Shown: piece by piece, positions 17,136 through 25,839 of the stretch | How the letters are laid out: every line of letters begins with the position of its first letter | Position numbering within the stretch: position 1 is the stretch's first letter | Assembly (NCBI GenBank): GCA_902629395.1 | Contig: CACOQT010000009.1 | Location: 1 to 35,687 of the forward strand | DNA from: an uncultured Prochlorococcus sp. | Lineage (GTDB): Bacteria > Cyanobacteriota > Cyanobacteriia > PCC-6307 > Cyanobiaceae | Reading direction: 5' to 3' | DNA length: 35,687 nt | Program-made: the position numbers and the translations under genes | Notes under the pieces: generated by a model | What the model was told of the DNA's origin: nothing | The model's input: only the letters and a program-made list of their open reading frames with translations | Databases searched by the model: none

Positions 17136-17510
17136 TTATTCTTTAGGAGATTTGGCTCCATACTTTGATCTTGACTGTCTACGATCTTTAACACCAGCAG
17201 TGTCAAGAGTTCCTCGAACTATGTGGTATCTAACTCCTGGTAGATCTTTAACCCTTCCTCCTCTGAGTAAAACTACAGAGTGTTCTTGAAGGTTGTGACC
17301 AATACCACCAATATATGCAGTGACTTCAAAACCTGAAGTTAACCTGACACGAGCTACTTTTCTTAGAGCTGAGTTAGGTTTTTTGGGTGTTGAGGTGTAC
17401 ACCCTTGTGCAAACACCTCTCCTCTCAGGGCAACCTCGCAAAGCAGGAGATTTTGTTTTTGTTTTTAGAGTTTTTCGCTCTGTTCTTATCAACTGTTGAA
17501 TGGTTGGCAT
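17136..17510 (-). CDS. rpsL: 30S ribosomal protein S12 (124 aa)
   Basis: [20 protein letters not shown] at ATG 17510 is the universal S12 start; an in-frame upstream codon at 17549 would add 13 residues not found in the family. The decoding-centre loops [17 protein letters not shown] and [17 protein letters not shown] are intact, with the lysine and proline positions where streptomycin-resistance changes occur in other bacteria being of wild-type sequence. It is the first gene of the str operon here, with a possible promoter about 30-60 bases upstream. Confidence 0.99.
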   Translation of the reverse strand: MPTIQQLIRTERKTLKTKTKSPALRGCPERRGVCTRVYTSTPKKPNSALRKVARVRLTSGFEVTAYIGGIGHNLQEHSVVLLRGGRVKDLPGVRYHIVRGTLDTAGVKDRRQSRSKYGAKSPKE

Positions 17511-17540
17511 TAATTTTATATTTGGTCTAGGTTCGACCAG

Positions 17541-17570
17541 ATTCAACAATCTTCCAGATTACTTGGTCAA
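17541..17570 (-). promoter_or_regulatory. Possible sigma-70-type promoter of the str operon
   Basis: On the minus strand TTGACC (17570-17565) and TTGAAT (17546-17541) are separated by 18 bases, ahead of rpsL ATG 17510. The -35 matches the consensus at five of six positions and the -10 is weaker. The 280-base gap between rpsL and glsF (17511-17789) also has to hold the divergent glsF promoter; I found no exact NtcA site (GTA-N8-TAC) in it. Confidence 0.35.
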
Positions 17571-17789
17571 GCCCCCAAAAGAGTGTTTTTTTTTAATTAA
17601 TATTTTATTTTTATCCAGATTTAAGGATAAGAAACAAATTTTTTGAACAAAGTATTGAATAAAAATCTTGATGGTCGACAAAAATGTTTAAGATGTAACT
17701 CTTAGATCTAACAAATTTATCTAATTATCTATTTCAAAGCCACAAAGCGGCACTTTTGCAAGAAAAGAAAAAATAGTAAGTTACATAAC

Positions 17790-20700
17790 ATGCATCAACG
17801 ACTCTCAAGAACAAATTGGCCTTACTGCGATAGCACCTATCCAGATGCCTTTTCTGGGGAAAAAGATTCTTGTGGAGTGGGCTTCATTGCCAGCGTAGAA
17901 GGGATTAAAAGCCATTGGGTTTTGTCTCAAGCACTTCGAGGCCTGAGCTGTATGGAGCATCGTGGAGGATGCGGAGGAGACAACGATTCAGGAGATGGAG
18001 CAGGAATTTTATGTGAAATCCCTTGGACATACCTCAAGAAAGTCTGGAAAGCAGCTGATCAATGTGATCCCCTATTGTCAGGAGTTGGCATGATTTTCAT
18101 GCCCAAAGACTCTAAGAACAGAGATTTAGCGAGAAAAATATGCGAAGAAGAAGCTTGCTATTTAGGATTAACCTCACAAGGATGGAGAGATGTTCCAGTT
18201 AATCACGATGTTCTAGGCAAACTTGCAAGAGAAAATGAACCTTTTATCACACAATGGATAGTTGATATCAAAGACACTGACGTAAATATAGAGTCTTTAC
18301 TTTTTAGGTTGAAGCAAAGGATTTCAAATAGAGCAAGTATAGAATTAAATGAAGATAAGTTAGGACTCTATATATGCTCTTTGAGTAGCAAAACAATAGT
18401 ATATAAAGGCATGGTTAGATCTGAAATATTAGCTCCTTTTTATAAAGATCTAAACGACAAAAGATTTGAAGTTTCATTCGCGGTTTACCACAGAAGATTT
18501 AGTACTAATACTTTGCCTAAATGGCCTCTAGCTCAGCCCATGAGACTTCTAGGCCATAATGGAGAAATAAATACGTTACTTGGAAATATCAATTGGGCAA
18601 AAGCAACAGAAGCAGACATAAATACCGTCTGGAAAGATAATGCAAATGACCTAAAACCAATTGTTAATAATTTATTCAGCGATTCAGCCAATCTTGATTT
18701 AACTCTTGAATTATTAGTTCGAAGTGGGCGTCCCATAACTGATAGCTTATTAACACTAATACCCGAGGCTTTTAGAGACCAACCTGAACTTATAAATAAA
18801 CCTGAAATTACTGCCTTCTATGAATATGCAGCAGGTACTCAAGAGCCATGGGATGGACCAGCATTAATAGTGTTTACTGATGGGAAAAATATAGGAGCGA
18901 CATTAGACAGAAATGGACTTAGGCCAGCTCGTTATTGCATCACAAAAAATGGATATGTTGTTATGGGATCTGAAACAGGTGTTGTTGAATTAGATGAGAA
19001 TCAAATCCAAGAAAAAGGTCGACTTGGTCCTGGGCAAATGCTGGCAGTGGATTTAGAAAAAAAGAGAATTTTACGAAACTGGGAAGTCAAAGAAGAGTCA
19101 GCAAACAGATATCCATATTTAGATTGGTTAAAAGCAAATCGAATAAATCTAAACCAACAAAATTGGGAATTAAATAATAAATTTGATAAGCAAGATCTAC
19201 TGCAGCAACAAATTGCATTTGGATTTAGTGCAGAAGATTTTGATTACATAATTAATAGTATGGCAGCGAATGCAAAAGAACCAACTTATTGCATGGGAGA
19301 TGATATTCCTCTAGCCATACTTTCAAATAAATCACATATTCTTTATGACTATTTCAAACAAAGGTTTGCACAAGTCACAAATCCTCCTATTGATCCTCTT
19401 AGAGAAAAACTTGTTACTAGCCTAGAAATGTATCTTGGTGTTAGAAGGGCACCTCTATCTCCCAATGCAGAATCTGCAAGATTAATTCATATTAAGTCAC
19501 CAATAATTATTGATACAGCTCAATGTTGGAGTACTCACCACATAGCCTGTCTAATTGGATTTGGAGCAAGTGCAATTTGCCCTTGGTTAACGTGGGAAAC
19601 TACCCGGCACTGGTGGCAACTACCTAAAACTCAAAAACTCATTTCGGATGGGAAGCTGTCTAATTTACCCATACAGATTGCTCAAGCCAATGTAAAGAAA
19701 GCGATGGAAGATGGATTAAGAAAAATACTTTCAAAAATAGGAATCTCAGTCTTAGCAAGTTATCACGGAGCACAAATTTTCGAAGCAATCGGTATTGGTG
19801 CAGATTTAATTGATATAGCTTTCAAGGGAACGACAAGTCGCATTGCAGGCTTGACTCTAAGTGAATTATCAACAGAGACAATTTCATTTCATAAAAAAGC
19901 TTTCCCAGAACTCGAGCAAAAAAAACTTGACTTTAATGGATTTGTTCAATATCGAAATAGCGGGGAATTTCATTTAAATAATCCAGAAATGTCAAAAATT
20001 CTTCATGCTGCAGTGAAGGCAGGGCCTGGATATGACCACTTCAATACTTATCAACAACTTCTGGAAAATCGCCCAGCTACTACTCTCAGAGATCTCCTTA
20101 CATTCAAAACAGTTTCTCAACCTTTACCTCTTGATCAAATAGAAAGTGTTGAGAGTATTTGTCAAAGGTTCTGCACCGGTGGGATGAGTTTAGGTGCCCT
20201 ATCAAGAGAAGCTCATGAAGTTCTTGCAATAGCAATGAACAGAATAGGAGGAAAAAGCAATAGTGGAGAAGGAGGAGAAGATCCTGCTAGATTTAATGTC
20301 CTTGAAGATGTTGACGAAAATAATCAATCAAAAACATTACCTAATCTGAAAGGACTTTTAAACGGGGACACGGCTTGTTCAGCTATTAAGCAAATTGCCT
20401 CTGGCCGATTTGGTGTAACTCCTGAATATCTAACTAGTGGAAAGCAATTAGAAATTAAAGTAGCTCAGGGTGCAAAGCCTGGAGAGGGGGGACAATTACC
20501 TGGACCAAAAGTTGATGAGTACATAGCCAAGCTTCGTAATAGCAAGCCAGGCGTTGCTCTGATTTCTCCACCACCCCATCACGATATCTATTCAATTGAA
20601 GATCTTGCTCAACTTATTCACGACCTTCATCAAATAAATCCGAATGCAAAAGTAAGCGTGAAACTAGTTGCTGAGATAGGAATTGGCACGATTGCAGGGG

Positions 20701-22103
20701 GAGTAGCCAAAGCCAATGCCGATGTTATTCAAATATCGGGACATGATGGAGGAACAGGTGCATCTCCACTTAGTTCAATTAAACATGCTGGTTTGCCATG
20801 GGAACTTGGATTAACTGAAGTTCATAGATCTTTATTGGAAAATGGTCTTCGCAAGAGAGTTTTATTAAGAGCCGATGGAGGTTTAAAGACAGGCTGGGAC
20901 GTTCTTATTGCGGCTTTACTTGGAGCTGAGGAATTTGGGTTTGGAACAATAGCAATGATTGCGGAAGGTTGCATTATGGCGAGGATTTGTCACACAAATA
21001 AATGTCCAGTTGGCGTGGCTACTCAACAAGAAGGATTGAGAAAAAGATTCCCTGGGCTACCTGAACATGTGGTTAACTTTTTTATCTTTGTGGCTGAAGA
21101 AGTTAGACAATTAATGAGTCAAGTTGGTATTAAAAAATTAGATGATCTTATAGGAAGAACAGATCTATTAATTCCAAGAAATCTAGAACTAAAAAAAACT
21201 CGGGAAGTTGATCTGACTAGCCTGCTCAAACCATTAGATGAAACGACAAATCGTTCATGGTTGTGCCACGAAAGTCAAGCTCATAGCAATGGAGAAGTTC
21301 TTGAGAATTCTTTGCTCAAAGACGAAAAAATCTTCAATGCTATTCAAACTCAAGGAAGTGTTACTAAGGAAATTCCAATTGTTAATACAGATAGAAGTGT
21401 TTGTGCAAGAATCTCTGGAGAAATAGCCAAAAAATATGGAAATAAAGGTTTTAATGGGAATATAAATTTAATATTCAAAGGTTCAGCTGGACAAAGTTTT
21501 GGTGCATTTATTTTGAGAGGAATGAATATCTCTTTAATAGGGGAGGCTAATGATTATGTTGGAAAAGGCATTAACGGCGGTTCGATTACGATAGTTCCAC
21601 ACCTCATCAATGACTCTTCAAACTCTCAGGTAATCCTTGGCAACACTTGCCTATACGGAGCAACTGGTGGAAAGTTATTTGCTCTAGGAATAGCTGGGGA
21701 ACGTTTTGGAGTACGAAATAGTGGAGCACATGCCGTTATTGAGGGAGCGGGAGACCATTGTTGCGAATATATGACTGGGGGAGTAGTTGTAGTTCTTGGT
21801 AAAACTGGAAGAAATATAGGGGCAGGCATGACAGGAGGATTAGCTTTTATCCTCGATAAAAAAAATGAACTTGATTTGAGAATGAATAAAGAAATTGTTG
21901 AGATCCACCCTCTACTTTCAACCAACCAAGAAAAATTTTTAAATGACTTAATTATTGAATATCATCAAAAGACTAAAAGTCCTTCCGCTCAAAACATAAT
22001 CTCAGACTGGTCTTCATCCAGAAAATTCTTTAAAGTAGTTGTCCCTCCAAGCGAAAAAAACAAATTAGGGATTGAGGAAGCTCTTGAGAAAGCCACAATA
22101 TAG
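17790..22103 (+). CDS. glsF: Ferredoxin-dependent glutamate synthase, apparently with internal deletion (1437 aa)
   Basis: The order is glutaminase domain, central domain, FMN synthase domain and beta-helix. C28 ([11 protein letters not shown]) is the nucleophile exposed after removal of a short propeptide. The 3Fe-4S ligands are C1061, C1067 and C1072 ([19 protein letters not shown]). [15 protein letters not shown] and [16 protein letters not shown] are FMN-domain landmarks. The enzyme makes two glutamates from glutamine and 2-oxoglutarate with reduced ferredoxin. Length is about 85-90 residues short of the roughly 1525 expected. The gap is in the central domain: RLIHIKSP (to residue 571) runs directly into [13 protein letters not shown], whereas relatives have a segment ending in AVGAVHHHLI-type sequence between them. 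The reading frame is kept. The family call is certain; activity of this version is not. Confidence 0.95.
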   Translation: MHQRLSRTNWPYCDSTYPDAFSGEKDSCGVGFIASVEGIKSHWVLSQALRGLSCMEHRGGCGGDNDSGDGAGILCEIPWTYLKKVWKAADQCDPLLSGVGMIFMPKDSKNRDLARKICEEEACYLGLTSQGWRDVPVNHDVLGKLARENEPFITQWIVDIKDTDVNIESLLFRLKQRISNRASIELNEDKLGLYICSLSSKTIVYKGMVRSEILAPFYKDLNDKRFEVSFAVYHRRFSTNTLPKWPLAQPMRLLGHNGEINTLLGNINWAKATEADINTVWKDNANDLKPIVNNLFSDSANLDLTLELLVRSGRPITDSLLTLIPEAFRDQPELINKPEITAFYEYAAGTQEPWDGPALIVFTDGKNIGATLDRNGLRPARYCITKNGYVVMGSETGVVELDENQIQEKGRLGPGQMLAVDLEKKRILRNWEVKEESANRYPYLDWLKANRINLNQQNWELNNKFDKQDLLQQQIAFGFSAEDFDYIINSMAANAKEPTYCMGDDIPLAILSNKSHILYDYFKQRFAQVTNPPIDPLREKLVTSLEMYLGVRRAPLSPNAESARLIHIKSPIIIDTAQCWSTHHIACLIGFGASAICPWLTWETTRHWWQLPKTQKLISDGKLSNLPIQIAQANVKKAMEDGLRKILSKIGISVLASYHGAQIFEAIGIGADLIDIAFKGTTSRIAGLTLSELSTETISFHKKAFPELEQKKLDFNGFVQYRNSGEFHLNNPEMSKILHAAVKAGPGYDHFNTYQQLLENRPATTLRDLLTFKTVSQPLPLDQIESVESICQRFCTGGMSLGALSREAHEVLAIAMNRIGGKSNSGEGGEDPARFNVLEDVDENNQSKTLPNLKGLLNGDTACSAIKQIASGRFGVTPEYLTSGKQLEIKVAQGAKPGEGGQLPGPKVDEYIAKLRNSKPGVALISPPPHHDIYSIEDLAQLIHDLHQINPNAKVSVKLVAEIGIGTIAGGVAKANADVIQISGHDGGTGASPLSSIKHAGLPWELGLTEVHRSLLENGLRKRVLLRADGGLKTGWDVLIAALLGAEEFGFGTIAMIAEGCIMARICHTNKCPVGVATQQEGLRKRFPGLPEHVVNFFIFVAEEVRQLMSQVGIKKLDDLIGRTDLLIPRNLELKKTREVDLTSLLKPLDETTNRSWLCHESQAHSNGEVLENSLLKDEKIFNAIQTQGSVTKEIPIVNTDRSVCARISGEIAKKYGNKGFNGNINLIFKGSAGQSFGAFILRGMNISLIGEANDYVGKGINGGSITIVPHLINDSSNSQVILGNTCLYGATGGKLFALGIAGERFGVRNSGAHAVIEGAGDHCCEYMTGGVVVVLGKTGRNIGAGMTGGLAFILDKKNELDLRMNKEIVEIHPLLSTNQEKFLNDLIIEYHQKTKSPSAQNIISDWSSSRKFFKVVVPPSEKNKLGIEEALEKATI

Positions 22104-22113
22104 GCAGGCTAGA

Positions 22114-22440
22114 ATGCCTTTATTTGTAAAGAAAGAAAAGTTCAAAGACACAACATTTGAATTGACAAGAAGTGAAAGGAAAAAATTCTTAATAATGCAT
22201 AAAGAATGGGTAAAATCTATCGTTAAATCTGGTATTTACATCCAAAGCGGATATTTAATAAATGACATAAAAAGACCAGGCGGCGGCGGTTTATTAATTT
22301 TTGAAGCAAAGGATTATCTAGCTGCAAAAAACTTTATAAAAAATGATCCCATGATTAAGCATGAGTTAGTTGTGTGGGAGCTTCACGAATGGATATCAAT
22401 TGATGGGAGTCAACAAAAGTTCTTAGATCACCTTGGATGA
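22114..22440 (+). CDS. YciI-like (YCII domain) protein (108 aa)
   Basis: ATG 22114 ([20 protein letters not shown]) is 10 bases past the glsF stop; an earlier in-frame ATG overlaps glsF and is less likely. The body shows the YCII pattern: [20 protein letters not shown], then [20 protein letters not shown] and [18 protein letters not shown], including the His in MHKEW and Asp in NDPM that are the conserved putative catalytic pair. The fold is a ferredoxin-like dimer; functions in the family are mostly unknown. It is probably co-transcribed with glsF. The last 13 bases overlap the 3' end of lipA on the other strand. Confidence 0.8.
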   Translation: MPLFVKKEKFKDTTFELTRSERKKFLIMHKEWVKSIVKSGIYIQSGYLINDIKRPGGGGLLIFEAKDYLAAKNFIKNDPMIKHELVVWELHEWISIDGSQQKFLDHLG

Positions 22441-23297
22441 GACATCATTAGTTTTTTAACTTCTCCAGCGTGATAACTACTTCTAGTTAAAGGTGAACTG
22501 ATTACCTGTAAAAATCCTAGTTTCCTCTCTCCCTCAATTCGATAACTATCAAATTGTGATGGAGATACAAATCTATTGACAGGCAAATGTTTTGGGCCCG
22601 GTGACAAATATTGGCCAATAGTTACTATGTCAACTTTATTTAAATGAAGATCCGAGAGAACGTTAAAAATCTCCTCATCTGTTTCCCCTAATCCAGCCAT
22701 CAAACCGGATTTTGTATACACTCTCGGCCACCCTTCTCGAACTCTTTTTAATAATTCCAAAGATCTTTCGTATTTCCCTTGAGGTCTCACTCGAGGATAA
22801 AGCCTTGGAACTGTCTCAATATTATGATTGAGAACATTTGGTGCCGCATCCAAAATTACTTTCAAAGCATCCCAATTACCGCAAAGATCTGGAATTAATA
22901 CCTCAATAGAGGTAAATGGAGATTTACTCTGAACAGCTTTAATACATTTCAAAAATTGACTCGCTCCACCATCAGCTAAGTCATCACGATTGACAGAAGT
23001 AATAACCACATGAGTTAAGCCCATCCTAGAAACAGCTTCTCCTAATCGATCAGGTTCTGATGGGTCTAAAAGCCTTTTTGAGTTGTCAAATGATATGTCG
23101 CAATAAGGACATTTTCTTGTGCATGCAGGCCCCATTATTAAAAAAGTTGCAGTACCTCCCGCAAAACACTCTCCTATATTGGGGCAACTTGCTTCCTGGC
23201 AAACCGTATTGAGTTTTAAATCAACTAATAGATCAGCAACATTGCCAATCCTCTCTTGCTGAGGTGCCTTAACACGTAACCAATTTGGTTTAAGCAA
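22428..23297 (-). CDS. lipA: Lipoyl synthase (289 aa), TTG start
   Basis: Both iron-sulfur motifs are present: the auxiliary cluster motif C-x4-C-x5-C ([12 protein letters not shown]) and the radical SAM motif C-x3-C-x2-C (CTRKCPYC). The C-terminal RSSY motif that ligates the auxiliary cluster is in [11 protein letters not shown]. The enzyme inserts two sulfur atoms into octanoyl groups on lipoate-dependent proteins such as pyruvate dehydrogenase E2 and the glycine cleavage H protein. The start is TTG at 23297 ([16 protein letters not shown]): a TAG lies upstream in frame with no ATG or GTG between, so TTG is the only standard choice. Length is normal. Confidence 0.97.
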   Translation of the reverse strand: MLKPNWLRVKAPQQERIGNVADLLVDLKLNTVCQEASCPNIGECFAGGTATFLIMGPACTRKCPYCDISFDNSKRLLDPSEPDRLGEAVSRMGLTHVVITSVNRDDLADGGASQFLKCIKAVQSKSPFTSIEVLIPDLCGNWDALKVILDAAPNVLNHNIETVPRLYPRVRPQGKYERSLELLKRVREGWPRVYTKSGLMAGLGETDEEIFNVLSDLHLNKVDIVTIGQYLSPGPKHLPVNRFVSPSQFDSYRIEGERKLGFLQVISSPLTRSSYHAGEVKKLMMSHPR

Positions 23298-23410
23298 AGC
23301 TTTTTTGATAACAAACTAACTTTAGAAAGATTTTTCAAATTGACCTAATTTTTTAACTTCTTCTAAAGTTGACAACAAAAAGGAATCTCAAAAACTTAAG
23401 TGATGCATCT

Positions 23411-23451
23411 CTATTTCTCTAAAACAAATAAAAAATTAATTAGAGAAATAG
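23411..23451 (-). repeat. 12-bp inverted repeat overlapping the end of the cbiG-cobJ gene
   Basis: CTATTTCTCTAA (23411-23422) and TTAGAGAAATAG (23440-23451) form a perfect 12-bp stem with a 17-base AT loop. The right arm lies in the last codons and just before the stop of the cbiG-cobJ gene. There is no clear T-run after it on the minus strand, but the stem and place suit a transcript 3'-end or stabilising structure between cobJ and lipA. Confidence 0.5.
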
Positions 23452-25217
23452 CCTCTTGGCGTTAAAAATTTATTATTTTGAATAACACTCTTGCTATTAC
23501 CGATAACCAAAATCGTAAGCATGTCGACCTGGTCAAATGGCAAAGTTTCAAGATTATGGAGTTCTATACTTTCCCCCGGCCTCCCAAGCTGTCTAGCAAT
23601 AGCAACAGGTGTGCTTGGTTTTCGAAATTTAAGTAGTAAATCAATGGTCTTGTTTAATTGCCACTTACGTTTTGTTGATCTTGGGTTAAAAATTGCTAGA
23701 ACAAAGTCACCAATCGCTGCACCTTTTATTCTTTCCTCAATTTGATCCCATGGAGTCAAAATATCACTTAGAGAAATAGAACAAAAATCATTCATTAAAG
23801 GAGCTCCGAGTTTTGCAGCAGCCATTTGAAAAGAGCTAATACCTGGATGAACTTGAAATAATGGTCTTGAATCAACCCTTTGATTTAGCCAAAGCTCAAG
23901 GGCTAATCCTGCCATTCCATAAATTCCGCTATCTCCAGAAGAAATCAGAGCAACCTTTACACCCTCTTTCGCAAGATCAAGAGCGTATTGACAGCGATCT
24001 TTTTCAAAAGTTAATTCTGAATCAATACGAACCTGATCATGACTTCGTATTGATTCAAGGTAATTTAAATAAGGGCCATAACCAATCCAAACAGCACTCC
24101 TAGCTAAAGCTTGGCGTGAGTCAGATGTAAGCATTTTCAAATCTCCAGGGCCACTTCCAACTAGATGCATTTCACCTTTATGAGGTGCAAAAGGATTTGA
24201 CAACTCAACTAAAGCAATTGTTACGGCTCCACACTCATCTTCTTTGGCATAGTAGATTTTTTTTTCTTGTATTAACTTTCCCTTGTGACCACCTAGCAAA
24301 ATCGCTGCTGCCTCAGAAACTGAAGCAGTACCCATTTCACTCAACACTACATTTGAAGGAGAAGGAACATTGACTTTAGAGAGTTCAGTAGCACTGAAGT
24401 AATAAATCGGCCAATCATTTTTTTTTGAAAAATTTAACAATCCTATTTCATCATTTTTCTTATCAATAGTTGCTAAACCAGAGATTGAATTAAGTGATAA
24501 GCCGCTTTCAGAAAAAGAATCATAAATTGCTCTTTGAATAAGCTTCTCATCTGTATTTCTCTCGCAACCAATTCCAATGATTATTGATAGTGGATGCCAT
24601 GAACATATTGTTGGATTTTCTTGACCTATATATAAGTTGATATTTTCAAAAGAGTGTGGTTGTTTTTTTTCTAAAAAAGAAAAATTAGAGCAACCTTTTA
24701 ATTCTTGCCACAATTGAGAACCTTTAGATTGAAAAATAATATTTTTTTGCTCTTTAGACTGTCTAATCATTAATTTTCGCCATTCAAGATCCTCCCCTCC
24801 TCTTTTCCAACCCCATCCTTCACCAAAACAATCCAAAGGGATTCTTTTCTGAGTGAATGAATCTGAGGTGCAAATTACTTTTGCTTCTAATCCAGCTGCC
24901 AATTCACTTGCCAACTTTTCACCGCCTTGCTTGTGACCTCCTAAAAGCGTAATAACATTTGTAGCCTTGGAATCCATAACAAGTATCGCTGGATCATTTT
25001 CTTTCGATCTAACTAATGGTGCTATGAGTCTTACTACAGCACCGATTGAACCTACAAAAATTAATTTGTTTTTGCACTTCCAATTAGCTTTTAAAAAATT
25101 AATTGGCAAAGATGCAATTAGACCCTCAACTTCCTTTTCAGGTGAAAGAGTTACCCCATCAGAGATGAAAATTTGATCTACATCTTTGCTTTCTTGCAAT
25201 CTCTTTAGCAAAGGCAA
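23436..25217 (-). CDS. cobJ: CbiG-CobJ fusion: cobalt-precorrin-5A hydrolase / precorrin-3B C17-methyltransferase (593 aa)
   Basis: Residues about 30-130 are CbiG N-terminal (GSIGAVVRLIAPLVRSKEND, LLGGHKQGGEKLASELA). Residues about 205-340 are CbiG C-terminal (IIIGIGCERNTDEKLIQ, LSEMGTASVSEAAAILLGGH). From about residue 348 comes CobJ/CbiH, a SAM-dependent tetrapyrrole methylase (MHLVGSGPGDLKMLTSDSRQ, ISSGDSGIYGMAGLALEL, IFNPRSTKRKWQL). These steps contract the ring in corrin synthesis, so cells make their own B12-type cofactor. Such fusions are known in cyanobacteria. The start is uncertain: TTG 25217 is the first standard codon, but the frame stays open upstream and reads IFAFGLSLSSLPLL, a natural first beta strand. 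One extra T in the T-run near 25286-25290 would join it to an ATG at about 25308. Confidence 0.92.
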   Translation of the reverse strand: MPLLKRLQESKDVDQIFISDGVTLSPEKEVEGLIASLPINFLKANWKCKNKLIFVGSIGAVVRLIAPLVRSKENDPAILVMDSKATNVITLLGGHKQGGEKLASELAAGLEAKVICTSDSFTQKRIPLDCFGEGWGWKRGGEDLEWRKLMIRQSKEQKNIIFQSKGSQLWQELKGCSNFSFLEKKQPHSFENINLYIGQENPTICSWHPLSIIIGIGCERNTDEKLIQRAIYDSFSESGLSLNSISGLATIDKKNDEIGLLNFSKKNDWPIYYFSATELSKVNVPSPSNVVLSEMGTASVSEAAAILLGGHKGKLIQEKKIYYAKEDECGAVTIALVELSNPFAPHKGEMHLVGSGPGDLKMLTSDSRQALARSAVWIGYGPYLNYLESIRSHDQVRIDSELTFEKDRCQYALDLAKEGVKVALISSGDSGIYGMAGLALELWLNQRVDSRPLFQVHPGISSFQMAAAKLGAPLMNDFCSISLSDILTPWDQIEERIKGAAIGDFVLAIFNPRSTKRKWQLNKTIDLLLKFRKPSTPVAIARQLGRPGESIELHNLETLPFDQVDMLTILVIGNSKSVIQNNKFLTPRGYFSN

Positions 25218-25500
25218 TGAGCTTAAAGAAAGACCAAAAGCGAATATTCTTGGAATTTCAACTGATGTTTTTTCCAGAACAGGAGTTAAAAATAAGGTCG
25301 ATCCATACTAGGAAATCACTTCAAGAAAGCTTTATTTAAAATGAAAAATCTTTGAATCGCCATTGAACAATAATTAACTAAATCTAAGAAAAGCACTATT
25401 GACTTATCTAGAAAGTATTTTTACCTATACAAAAAAATTTGTAAAAGCCAAGAAGCATTACGATAACTATTATTTTAATCAATAGATATTTATAATTATT
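25218..25500. other. Upstream part of the cobJ-psaA intergenic region
   Basis: The first 283 bases of the 622-base gap. The part nearest cobJ (25218-25308) holds coding-like sequence discussed under the cobJ start. The rest is AT-rich with no hairpin or gene I can support. A TATAAT-like element sits at about 25490, a few bases before ATG 25501. Confidence 0.4.
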
Positions 25501-25731
25501 ATGGCCGAATACCTCATGTATAAAATTTCCTAGCTTCAACGTCGACCTTTAGATTTTCTTAACCTGAAAAACACTTGGTTTTGTTGGGGCTTAGAAAAAA
25601 GTGTAGAACATTTGTTACATGCGGCCGTAGTAAGTGAGTGTCTACTTTATGCTTATGACATAACACTAAGCCAAGGGATTCAAGTAACTTCAAAGGTAGG
25701 TCTTGAATTCCTAAAATCTTTCAAAAAGTAA
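25501..25731 (+). pseudogene. Stop-interrupted small reading frame upstream of psaA (77 codons including one internal TAG)
   Basis: From ATG 25501 the frame reads MAEYLMYKIS, then TAG at 25531-25533, and continues without a stop as LQRRPLDFLNLKNTWFCWGL, then EKSVEHLLHAAVVSECLLYA and onward to SFKK and TAA at 25729-25731. The part after the TAG is 65 codons of protein-like composition (two Trp, two Cys, amphipathic helix-like middle), unlike flanking AT-rich sequence, and has no ATG, GTG or TTG near its start other than a TTG at 25615. I do not recognise the product. The simplest reading is a small gene broken by a nonsense change. Suppression or readthrough of TAG is the alternative. It ends 6 bases before a tandem repeat in the psaA upstream region. 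Confidence 0.45.
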
Positions 25732-25737
25732 TCCCAC

Positions 25738-25755
25738 TTCGTAAGTATTCGTAAG
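25738..25755 (-). promoter_or_regulatory. Tandem 8-bp repeat resembling an HLR1 / RpaB site at psaA
   Basis: Read on the minus strand the site is CTTACGAA-TA-CTTACGAA: two identical 8-mers with a 10-bp period. The HLR1 element bound by RpaB is, as I recall, two (G/T)TTACA(T/A)(T/A) halves spaced by two bases; each half here matches 6 of 8. RpaB controls photosystem I genes by light in other cyanobacteria. A TTTAAT -10-like hexamer at 25775-25780 lies 19 bases beyond the repeat, so the site would overlap the -35 position, as an activator site could. Confidence 0.5.
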
Positions 25756-25780
25756 TAGAATTGCTCACCAAAGATTTAAT

Positions 25781-25801
25781 CCTGATCTTCCTAAGATCAG
25801 G
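25781..25801 (+). promoter_or_regulatory. Perfect 9-bp palindrome in the psaA leader
   Basis: CCTGATCTT (25781-25789) and AAGATCAGG (25793-25801) pair perfectly around a 3-base loop, 38 bases before the psaA ATG. It could be a leader hairpin affecting psaA mRNA stability. If transcription starts about 7 bases after the TTTAAT at 25775-25780, the start would fall inside it and it would act only as DNA, for example as an operator. Confidence 0.5.
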
Positions 25802-25839
25802 CCCCCAAACCTCGATCACATTCCTGAAGGAATAACTCG

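Noticed and set aside
17690-17790. Possible NtcA site upstream of glsF
   Set aside because: Near matches (GTA with AAC or ATC after eight bases) were seen, but no exact GTA-N8-TAC.
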